Positions 57,494 to 64,000 of a stretch of 64,000 nucleotides of DNA are shown piece after piece; position 1 is the stretch's first letter, and each line of letters opens with the position of its first letter. The notes below the pieces were generated by a model, which worked only from the letters and a program-made list of their open reading frames with translations, was not told the DNA's origin and did not search any database. The translations under genes and the position numbers were made by a program. Origin of the DNA: Terribacillus saccharophilus (GTDB taxonomy: Bacteria; Bacillota; Bacilli; Bacillales; Amphibacillaceae); the NCBI RefSeq assembly GCF_002272745.1, contig NZ_NPBD01000002.1, forward strand, positions 62,001 through 126,000, written 5' to 3'.

Positions 57494-58248
57494 TTGCTCC
57501 ATTTTTAGGATTATTTCTCATATTACGTAGGCAGTCACTTATGGCAGACACCCTTGCCCACGTCTCTTTAGCCGGAGTGGCATTAGGACTATTAGTCAGC
57601 ATTAACCCAACCTGGACAAATATCTTGATGGTGATAGTAATTGCAGTTTTACTTGAATATATGCGTATGCTATATCGAACATATTCTGAGGTTTCTGTTG
57701 CTATTTTGATGTCATCCGGAATGGCTTTAGCTTTGTTTCTAATGAGTTTAAATCAAGGAGGTACGTCACTAAATATCAACCAATTTTTATTTGGATCAAT
57801 CGTAACAATTAGTAAAGAGCAGGTTTGGATACTCTATCTATTGGCAGGTTTCATTCTTTGCTTATATCTAATATTTCGTAAGGCGATGTATGTGATGATT
57901 TTTGATGAAGAAACGGCATTTACTGCTGGATTACCCATAAAGACTATGTCAATCTTATTCAATGTGTTAACAGGGGTAACCATTGCTATTATTATGCCAA
58001 TTGTAGGTGCACTACTCGTGTCAGCAATTTTAATTATACCCGCAGCCATTTCTATGCGCTTGAGCAGAAGCTTTTCAAGCACAATTTTAATAGGAATACC
58101 TATTACGTTAACTGGGATGTTAAGCGGATTGGTAACTTCCTATGAGTATGGAACTCCGCCAGGTGCAACAATTACCTTAATCCTTGTTACTATCTTAGCA
58201 ATTATAGCTATCTTTAAAAAACTAACACAGGTATTCAAGTTGGTGTAA
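57430..58248 (+). CDS. adcB: Zinc ABC transporter permease AdcB/ZnuB
   Basis: 272 residues from TTG 57430 with AGGAGGG six bases upstream. ABC-3 family permease with about eight membrane helices; LILRRQSLMADTLAHVSLAG (residues about 30-49) is the conserved N-terminal signature and VGALLVSAILIIPAAIS the conserved C-terminal one. It forms the membrane channel for zinc. The long overlap with adcC suggests coupled translation. Ends before a strong terminator. Confidence 0.93.
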   Translation: MEMFLYGFMQRAFQASLLISLIAPFLGLFLILRRQSLMADTLAHVSLAGVALGLLVSINPTWTNILMVIVIAVLLEYMRMLYRTYSEVSVAILMSSGMALALFLMSLNQGGTSLNINQFLFGSIVTISKEQVWILYLLAGFILCLYLIFRKAMYVMIFDEETAFTAGLPIKTMSILFNVLTGVTIAIIMPIVGALLVSAILIIPAAISMRLSRSFSSTILIGIPITLTGMLSGLVTSYEYGTPPGATITLILVTILAIIAIFKKLTQVFKLV

Positions 58249-58298
58249 TAAACAGACCTAAAAAATCGAAATCCATTAGTTGGTTTAGAGTGATGAAG

Positions 58299-58340
58299 GA
58301 ACTCTACATTTCGTTATATGAAAATGTAGAGTCTTTTTTT
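58299..58340 (+). terminator. Terminator after adcB
   Basis: ACTCTACATTTTC-type stem (ACTCTACATTT / AAATGTAGAGT) with seven T. Confidence 0.88.
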
Positions 58341-58554
58341 ATATCCTTTTAATAGCTTATTTATTTGAAAGAACCTATATTTATCAAAAATAAGTGTCTG
58401 TAAAAGTACACCTTTTACGAACGCTCCTATCCTAAATGAAAAGCAATCAAACAGGCGTTTTATGAAAATAGTTTTGAACGTTCTCTTTTTACACCCACTT
58501 TTACGAACGTTTTTGGTGCAATTAAGATAGAATAACACGTCGAGGTGTAACAAT
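58341..58554. other. Repeat-bearing gap upstream of the recombinase remnant (possible resolution site)
   Basis: CTTTTACGAACG occurs twice (58412 and 58498, 86 bases apart); the first copy is part of an inverted repeat GTAAAAG...CTTTTAC (58400-58418), and a palindrome GAACGTTC lies between at 58476. Serine resolvases bind several such sites just upstream of their gene, so this may be the relic res site. Confidence 0.45.
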
Positions 58555-59156
58555 ATGGAAGAGAGAAAATTTGTATACATACGAGTAAGCAGCAAAGATC
58601 AAAATGAAGGTCGGCAGATCGAGTCTATGAAGAATCAAGGATTAAATGACAGAGACATCTTCATTGATAAGCAAAGTGGAAAGATTTTAACCGAGCTAAT
58701 TATCAGCTACTAGAAAAGGAGATATTTTGTATATCCATTCCTTGGACCGATTCGAAAGGAATAAGGAAGAAATCCTTCAAGAGTGGAATGACATTACGAA
58801 AAACATTCAAGCTGATATTAATGTGCTTGATATGCCTTTACTGGATACCACACAATATAAAGACAGCATGGGGACTTCCATTGCTGATCTTGTACTGCAG
58901 ATTCTCTCCTGGATGGTGCAAGAGGAACGTGATCGAATCCGAAAAAGGCAGCGTGAAGGTATAGATATTGCGTTACAAAATGGTGTGAAATTTGGTAGAC
59001 CAAGAATAGAAACTACTGAAGAATTTATACAAGTATATAAACTATGGAAGTCAGAGGAGATATAACGGCAGTTAAAGCAATGAGAGAGGTAGGATTAAAA
59101 AAAACACCTTTTATAAACTCGTTAAAGATTATGAATCTATGGAACATATACAATAG
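58555..59156 (+). pseudogene. Serine recombinase (resolvase/invertase family), frameshifted
   Basis: Starts ATG 58555 with GAGGTG upstream. The N-terminal part FVYIRVSSKDQNEGRQIESM holds the catalytic serine (VSS), then the frame breaks near 58683 and again near 58720; it continues with LYIHSLDRFERNKEEIL (the DR..RN motif), SWMVQEERDRIRKRQREGID and KFGRPRI. It breaks again near 59060 and 59105 before the C-terminal helix-turn-helix TFYKLVKDYES and a stop at 59154. All catalytic blocks are present but scattered over several frames, so the gene is inactive. Confidence 0.9.
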
Positions 59157-59201
59157 AAGAAACTCGTCTCACCAATACTTAATGAGATTCCTTGAGTAAA
59201 A

Positions 59202-59238
59202 GTAAAGACGATTACTTCTGAGCTAATCGTCTTTACAC
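59202..59238. terminator. Bidirectional terminator between recombinase remnant and hydrolase
   Basis: Perfect 13-pair stem GTAAAGACGATTA / TAATCGTCTTTAC. Confidence 0.75.
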
Positions 59239-59307
59239 GATTAAATAGCTAGTATTGAATTAAGATAGTTATCACTCAAAATTCCCTACAACTTATACAA
59301 TATTTAT

Positions 59308-60330
59308 TTAATTGTTTGTGCGAAGCGTCAACAAACGCTTTAGTTTATTATCAATAAATGTATTATCGGTACTGTTAATTCCTCGACCGGCGAAATGTCC
59401 CCATACCGATTTAATAGGATGATATTCAACATTAGGTATAAACTTAGCCTCATATTCGTTAGTTTCCGCGGTGCAGAAGAGATCAGTACTACCTGGCATG
59501 ATGTAGGTAATCGCTTCAATACTTTTAAGTGCCTCATCAAACTCTCCATTATAATCGGAGTTTGCACTAATATCTGCATGTTGTCCTGTCCATAACATGG
59601 CTAGAACATTGTGAGGATCCATACTCATAAAACTGTTTCCCCAAACTCCAACCGTAAAATCTTCTAATAAGTTAAAGCCCATCTCACGAAAGAGTTCTTC
59701 TTTATAGAAGGTCTGTGATAATCCCCATCCTGCATAGACACGGCCAACTGCTCGCATGTCTTGAGAAGTCAATTGATTTAAATTATTAGAATCCGAGCCA
59801 ACTGAGGCCATGAGCGCAGCCTTAAGTCCATCGAGGACCACGTAAGTTTGCGGCCAAGTCTTTGCATTTCCGCAGAAAGAGGCAATTCGATTCACTATGT
59901 TAGGATAACTTGCTGCCCATTGGAATGATTGAAGACCTCCCATTGACCACCCAACAACAAGATCAATCTTCTGAATGCCGAATTTTTCAGTCACCAGTCT
60001 ATACTGTAATTGAACGTTGTCATAGATGGTTACCTGCGGAAAATTAGCTTTGTCGAATGGTGCAGGCGTATTACTTGGAGATGAAGATAATCCATTCCCT
60101 AGCAAATTTGGAACGATAATGAAATACTTCTGTGGATCTAGCGCCATTCCGTTTCCAATTAACCATTCATTATTAACATGTTGGTCGCCAAAAGCGGTTG
60201 GATAAACGATAACGTTATCTTTCTTTTCATTCAATTTTCCATAAGTTTTATAAGCAAGAAAAGCGTCTGGTAATGTCACTCCGGATTGCAAGGTTACTTT
60301 ACCTAAATTAAAAATCTCATAATCATCCAT
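59308..60330 (-). CDS. Alpha/beta hydrolase of the MetX (homoserine O-acetyltransferase-like) family
   Basis: 340 residues, ATG 60330 behind AGGAGTG. MetX-like fold: DAFLAYKTYGKLNEKKDNVI, GNGLSSSPSNTPAPFD, nucleophile serine in VVGWSMGGLQSFQWAA (about 127-130), catalytic Asp in MPGSTDLFC (about 284) and His in WGHFAGRG (about 313). Real MetX enzymes acetylate homoserine, but many relatives are hydrolases or acyltransferases of unknown substrate, and I cannot tell which. Divergent from a LysR regulator, which probably controls it. Confidence 0.85.
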   Translation of the reverse strand: MDDYEIFNLGKVTLQSGVTLPDAFLAYKTYGKLNEKKDNVIVYPTAFGDQHVNNEWLIGNGMALDPQKYFIIVPNLLGNGLSSSPSNTPAPFDKANFPQVTIYDNVQLQYRLVTEKFGIQKIDLVVGWSMGGLQSFQWAASYPNIVNRIASFCGNAKTWPQTYVVLDGLKAALMASVGSDSNNLNQLTSQDMRAVGRVYAGWGLSQTFYKEELFREMGFNLLEDFTVGVWGNSFMSMDPHNVLAMLWTGQHADISANSDYNGEFDEALKSIEAITYIMPGSTDLFCTAETNEYEAKFIPNVEYHPIKSVWGHFAGRGINSTDNTFIDNKLKRLLTLRTNN

Positions 60331-60403
60331 TAAGTTTTCACTCCTATCTAATGAAACACAAACATTAGAATGTATTTCTTGTTATTAAGTATAAAGCTGT
60401 GTT

Positions 60404-60418
60404 ACTTTCAGTAAAAGT
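60404..60418. promoter_or_regulatory. Candidate LysR-type operator
   Basis: The palindrome ACTTT, five bases, AAAGT has the length of a LysR T-N11-A box and lies midway in the 142-base gap between the divergent hydrolase and regulator genes. Confidence 0.4.
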
Positions 60419-60472
60419 GAACAAAATTCAAAGTAGTGTTCAATAATATTGAAAGTTAAAGGGGAAATTATA

Positions 60473-61375
60473 ATGGAATTGCGCCAACTGAATACGTTTC
60501 ACACAGTTGCAACAACTTTAAATTTCAGTAGAGTTGCTGAAGCACTAAATTACGTACCCTCCAACGTCACGATGCAAATAAAAGCATTAGAGGAAGAGCT
60601 AGATGTTCGTCTCTTTGATCGCTTAGGAAAGCAACTGGTTCTTACAACTGCGGGTAAACGTTTTTTAACTCATGTCCAGGACGTTTTAAACAAATTGGAC
60701 GAAGCTCGCAGTAGCGTCCTTCATGACAATGAAGTTCTAAGCGGTACCCTAACTATCAGTGCCAATGAGGTTGTTTGCGCCTATCGACTTCCAGATGTCT
60801 TCAAACTTTTTCGTTCGCGATATCCAAGAGTTCGTCTTATCTTTCGGTCTGTTCCAAATCAACAACTCAAACAAACACTTTTTGAGGGAACCTCGGATGT
60901 CGTTTTTGTACTTGACGAACACATTCAATCAACAGGACTTGCAGTAGAACCATTGACGAAAGAAACTTTTCGCCTTTTCGCCGCTCCAGATCATCCACTT
61001 GCGAGACAAAAGGAATTACAGCTTGAAGATTTTCACGAAGAAGTGTTTCTAATTAATGAAAAGGGTTGTCCCTATAGAACCATGTTTGATCGAACATTTA
61101 AGAAAGGTGACATTGACAGTATTTCATCTTTAGAGTTTCAAAGTGCTGAAGCTATTAAACAATGTGCTATTTCAGGAATAGGTATTGCCTTTCTTCCTGA
61201 AATAGTAACTGAGGTCGAAGTTAACCGTGGTGAACTTGTGCCTCTTTTATGGCCAATTCCAGACTTGGAAGTATATACACAGATCTCATGGCATAAAGAT
61301 AAGTGGCTTTCACCGATCATATTAGCTTTTATAGAAACAGCAAGGGAAGTTATGAGAATAGAGGAGTTTTGTTGA
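60473..61375 (+). CDS. LysR family transcriptional regulator
   Basis: 300 residues from ATG 60473 with AAAGGGG upstream; an in-frame ATG-like start at 60449 lies before the ribosome binding site. N-terminal helix-turn-helix MELRQLNTFHTVATTLNFSR, AEALNYVPSNVTMQIKALEE, FDRLGKQLVLT (residues 1-62), then a periplasmic-binding-like effector domain with ISGIGIAFLPEIVTEVE near 240. Effector unknown. It probably regulates the divergent MetX-like gene and itself. Nothing intact follows directly, only the pyr remnant. Confidence 0.92.
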   Translation: MELRQLNTFHTVATTLNFSRVAEALNYVPSNVTMQIKALEEELDVRLFDRLGKQLVLTTAGKRFLTHVQDVLNKLDEARSSVLHDNEVLSGTLTISANEVVCAYRLPDVFKLFRSRYPRVRLIFRSVPNQQLKQTLFEGTSDVVFVLDEHIQSTGLAVEPLTKETFRLFAAPDHPLARQKELQLEDFHEEVFLINEKGCPYRTMFDRTFKKGDIDSISSLEFQSAEAIKQCAISGIGIAFLPEIVTEVEVNRGELVPLLWPIPDLEVYTQISWHKDKWLSPIILAFIETAREVMRIEEFC

Positions 61376-61425
61376 ATTAATTACCCAGGACAAAGCAATA
61401 TACGCTATACTTGATTATAGTCAAA

Positions 61426-61610
61426 TCGTCAGAACAGTAGAAGGTACAGTAGCATTTTCTGAGGAAATCGCTGTTGGTGGTTTGAAACACTGACTAATTT
61501 TGATTCGCTTGCTGATATTCTTGTAAAAAAGAGACAATAACTTCTCAGGAAAGACAAGAACTGTTGGTTTGGCGTAATACATTATAAAAGGATATCGAGT
61601 GCATCATTCT
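61426..61610 (+). pseudogene. Decayed chimeric fragment of carB and pyrE
   Basis: Bases 61433-61470 (CAGTAGAAGGTACAGTAGCA onward) align with carB at about 46553-46580 ([13 protein letters not shown]), and from about 61478 to 61587 the sequence follows the 3' end of pyrE (native 52163-52271) closely: CACTGACTAATTTTGAT, GCTGATATTCT, AACTTCTCAGGAAA, GGCGTAATACATT, then the stop TAA and AAAAGGAT. About four of five bases agree by eye. There is a one-base deletion near 61530. It is a relic of a second, diverged pyr operon copy with the sequence between carB and pyrE deleted. Confidence 0.85.
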
Positions 61611-61660
61611 TATGCGGAAAGATGAATCGTATTATAAATTAATGAGTTTTTTCTCTCATT

Positions 61661-61700
61661 AATAGCCGATCAGAGTAACCTCTGATCGGCTATTTTATTT
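61661..61700. terminator. Strong hairpin terminator after the pyr fragment
   Basis: Perfect 15-pair stem AATAGCCGATCAGAG / CTCTGATCGGCTATT with a four-base loop, then TTATTT. Confidence 0.85.
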
Positions 61701-61721
61701 ATAAAGATTACAGTGGTACTT

Positions 61722-61847
61722 ATGAAAGTTGTAATATATCCGATAAACAAATTAAGGGTTGGTCCGGGTGAAGAATTAATTAAGGCAGAAGATAACTTTC
61801 AAAACCGAAAGGAGGATTGGGAAGAGAAGGGTCTAATTTATTCATAA
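61722..61847 (+). CDS. Possible very small protein (41 residues)
   Basis: Open frame MKVVIYPINKLRVGPGEEL ... EDWEEKGLIYS, highly charged in the second half. It has no good ribosome binding site and no family I recognise; it could be a remnant of a larger gene. Low confidence. Confidence 0.25.
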   Translation: MKVVIYPINKLRVGPGEELIKAEDNFQNRKEDWEEKGLIYS

Positions 61848-61935
61848 AGCAATAAACAAGATCAGCAGTATTCTAGTAGTCGATTGTCAAGTTTCCACAT
61901 GAGAATTTTTAGATCAATAGTATATGGAGGTTAAT

Positions 61936-64000
61936 ATGAGACGAAATACTAAATTAGTAAAATATTTGTTAGTTTTTGCTTTACTTATAACTTTAGCAGT
62001 GACACCTATAAATCAAACAGTTCATGCAGCGTCTTCAGTTACAAATACCATTATTGATGACTTTGAAAACTATACCTCAGATGATGAATTAAAAAGTGCA
62101 TATGGACTTTGGTCATCTGGAGGGAATGCAGTCGATCGGTCTTTAAATCAAGAGCATGCCAATGATGGTACAAATTCTATGCAGATTGTTCCAAATGAGC
62201 CCTTAGATTCTTGGGCGGCGATATCTCACAATTTTCCTGTGAGTGACTGGGCAGACTCTGCGGGCATTTCATTTTGGATACATAATGATGCAGATGAACC
62301 GTTAGAATTTAATTTTGATATTAAATCTGAATCAAAAGCGTTTGGCCAAGAAGGAACTTTTACGGCATTCTTGAAAGAGGATGGCAGCTCTTCATGGGAA
62401 GAAAATACTTTTGAAAGCATGCTGACTGTTCCAGAAGGTTTTACCGGTCTTATCCGTATTGCTTGGGATCAATTTACAGAGAAGGCTTGGCAATGTACAC
62501 AAGGTTGTGACAATGATCTTAATCTAGCCTTAGTAGAAGGGTTCGAAATTGGCTATAATCCCCAAGCAAATTCAACGAACGAAATTTATGTAGATTCCAT
62601 TAGTCTGTGGAGGACTTCGGAAGGAACTGTGGGAGAATCTTTGGCTCCTGAGTGGGCAACGCCTTCTAACAGTTTTGATCTTACGTATACATCAGCACCT
62701 ATCGATAACCCACTAAAAGGGTTTTTACCTTTTAGTGACTCGCTAGAATGGCAGACAGATTATAATCAGATGCCCTACAGTATGGAGTTTTTCTATATAC
62801 CTCTAAATGATATTATGACGAATTTTAATGAATACGACTGGAGCAAGCTAGAATCTAGAATAAATGATATAGCTTCGAGAGGAAATCAGGTGATCTTTAG
62901 GGTGTATCTCGATTATCCACAGAAGCAATCCGGAATCCCGCATTTTTTACTGGATCTCGGATTGGAAACGAAAGACTACTCCTACAATAGCAATGGGGGC
63001 CCTATTGGAACGAGTGTCGCACCCGACTATAATGATGAGAGACTAAACACCGCATTGCTGCAATTTATTGAAGCCCTTGGAGATAAGTACGATGGAGACC
63101 CAAGAATTGGTTTCATTCAAGCTGGATTGATAGGATTTTGGGGTGAATGGCATACTTTTCCGCAGGATGGGTGGACCTCAGCTGGAGATTGGGATGGTGA
63201 ACTGGCTGAACACGAAGATGGACGTGCAACCGATTGGATGCCAAACTCGGCCAACCAGGCAGCCATTATTCAAGAATTCGATGATTCATTTGATGAAACA
63301 AAAATACTTGCGCGTTATCCGGCCGAATATAACCGTGATTTGAACATTGGCTATCACGACGACTCTTTTGCTTTTCAGACTTTACCTGCTAGTTTGGGCG
63401 GAGAAGACTGGCACTTCATCGGCCGTCTGCAAGACAATCAAGTCATGGAGAAATGGAAAGACGAACCAATCGGCGGGGAAATGCGCCCCGAAATTCAAAT
63501 TGATATGTGGAATAACGACCCACCGCAGTATATAGGGGAACCAATAGAGGGAGCACAAGGAGAAGACTATTACAAGAGCCTGGCATTAACTCATGCATCG
63601 TGGTTAAAAATTCAAGAAGTTTTCCAGACTCCACTTGAAGGAGATGCTCTTGAGAGAGCACAAGAAGGCTCACGCAGGTTAGGTTATGAGTATTTTGTAC
63701 CAAATGCCTATCTGAACGCAGCTAATGGTCAATTACAAGCAGCTATCGAAATTCAAAATACAGGTGTGGCGCCATTCTATTATGATTGGGAAGTCGAAAT
63801 CGCAGCAAGAGATAGGAACGGCAACATTAAAGAATGGACAACCGATTGGGATATATCATACGTCCTACCAAATAACGAAGAAACTGGAGTTAATAATAAG
63901 GCTCTGTTAGAGTGGTCTAGTAACACTTCGACTCTAGGTGAAGGTAGTTATGATATTTTAATTAGGGTTGTTAATCCTTTATCGGAAATTTACTCTAACG
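61936..64000 (+). CDS. Secreted DUF4832-type glycosidase-like protein (3' end outside window)
   Basis: At least 688 residues with no stop up to the window end; ATG 61936 has TGGAGG at good spacing. Signal peptide (about 1-34, ending VHAA). Residues about 40-220 look like a carbohydrate-binding beta-sandwich (IDDFENYTSDDEL, SFWIHNDADEP, EIYVDSISLWR). From about 235 a TIM-barrel-like part of the DUF4832/DUF4874 type follows: NPLKGFLPF, RVYLDYPQK, and FIQAGLIGFWGEWHTF near 393-408, with the GEWH acid residue typical of such glycoside-hydrolase-like domains, then HFIGRLQDN. A C-terminal beta domain starts near 600. Substrate unknown; secretion and architecture suggest polysaccharide binding or breakdown. 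Confidence 0.82.
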   Translation, partial: MRRNTKLVKYLLVFALLITLAVTPINQTVHAASSVTNTIIDDFENYTSDDELKSAYGLWSSGGNAVDRSLNQEHANDGTNSMQIVPNEPLDSWAAISHNFPVSDWADSAGISFWIHNDADEPLEFNFDIKSESKAFGQEGTFTAFLKEDGSSSWEENTFESMLTVPEGFTGLIRIAWDQFTEKAWQCTQGCDNDLNLALVEGFEIGYNPQANSTNEIYVDSISLWRTSEGTVGESLAPEWATPSNSFDLTYTSAPIDNPLKGFLPFSDSLEWQTDYNQMPYSMEFFYIPLNDIMTNFNEYDWSKLESRINDIASRGNQVIFRVYLDYPQKQSGIPHFLLDLGLETKDYSYNSNGGPIGTSVAPDYNDERLNTALLQFIEALGDKYDGDPRIGFIQAGLIGFWGEWHTFPQDGWTSAGDWDGELAEHEDGRATDWMPNSANQAAIIQEFDDSFDETKILARYPAEYNRDLNIGYHDDSFAFQTLPASLGGEDWHFIGRLQDNQVMEKWKDEPIGGEMRPEIQIDMWNNDPPQYIGEPIEGAQGEDYYKSLALTHASWLKIQEVFQTPLEGDALERAQEGSRRLGYEYFVPNAYLNAANGQLQAAIEIQNTGVAPFYYDWEVEIAARDRNGNIKEWTTDWDISYVLPNNEETGVNNKALLEWSSNTSTLGEGSYDILIRVVNPLSEIYSN

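Overview
The window is chromosomal DNA of a Gram-positive, endospore-forming, low-to-mid G+C bacterium of the family Bacillaceae. The evidence is the gene order ylbL-ylbM-ylbN-rpmF-rsfA-ylbP-panE-bshC-mraZ...ftsAZ-spoIIGA-sigE-sigG-ylmCDE-sepF-ylmGH-divIVA-ileS-lspA-rluD-pyr operon, the sporulation genes (rsfA, spoVD, spoVE, spoIIGA, sigE, sigG), bacillithiol synthesis (bshC), AGGAGG-type ribosome binding sites and frequent TTG/GTG starts. A genus such as Terribacillus or a neighbour is only a guess.

Layout. 1-7.0 kb: end of the PDZ/Lon-type protease YlbL, tmcAL, a 0.46-kb gap with a tandem interspersed repeat, ylbN-rpmF, rsfA, ylbP, panE, a DUF3397 membrane protein and bshC. 7.0-28.3 kb: division and cell-wall cluster mraZ-rsmH-ftsL-pbpB-spoVD-murE-murF-mraY-murD-spoVE, then divIB-ftsA-ftsZ. 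The place where Bacillus subtilis carries murG-murB holds a SAM-riboswitch-controlled organosulfur cassette (SsuE-like FMN reductase, MFS transporter, LLM monooxygenase, acyl-CoA-dehydrogenase-like flavoprotein). 28.4-32.0 kb: a small secreted protein of unknown function and the spoIIGA-sigE-sigG sporulation block, with a Spo0A/sigma-A type promoter and a sigma-F type promoter visible. 32.1-40.6 kb: ylmC-H, sepF, divIVA, T-box-regulated ileS, lspA, rluD. 40.6-52.3 kb: pyrR-pyrP-pyrB-pyrC-carA-carB-pyrK-pyrD-pyrF-pyrE, the complete de novo UMP operon, with two PyrR attenuators rather than the three known in B. subtilis.

52.3-64 kb is an AT-rich accessory region. It has decayed TetR and YhgE/Pip genes, a Zur-box-controlled zinc-uptake locus (ZinT-like lipoprotein, AdcA-like binding protein, AdcC ATPase, AdcB permease), a broken serine recombinase, a MetX-like alpha/beta hydrolase divergent from a LysR regulator, a decayed chimeric fragment of carB and pyrE, and the start of a secreted DUF4832-type glycosidase-like protein that runs off the window.

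Most interesting: the zinc locus carries three copies of an about 88-residue module (HYHTGD ... DHWHW ... SEP) that I do not recognise as a named family. One copy precedes the ZinT domain and two sit inside the AdcA-like solute-binding protein where such proteins normally have a His-rich loop. Also notable are the sulfur cassette inside the cell-wall cluster, the diverged pyr fragment that brackets the accessory region together with native pyrE, and a terminator-like hairpin overlapping the spoVE start.
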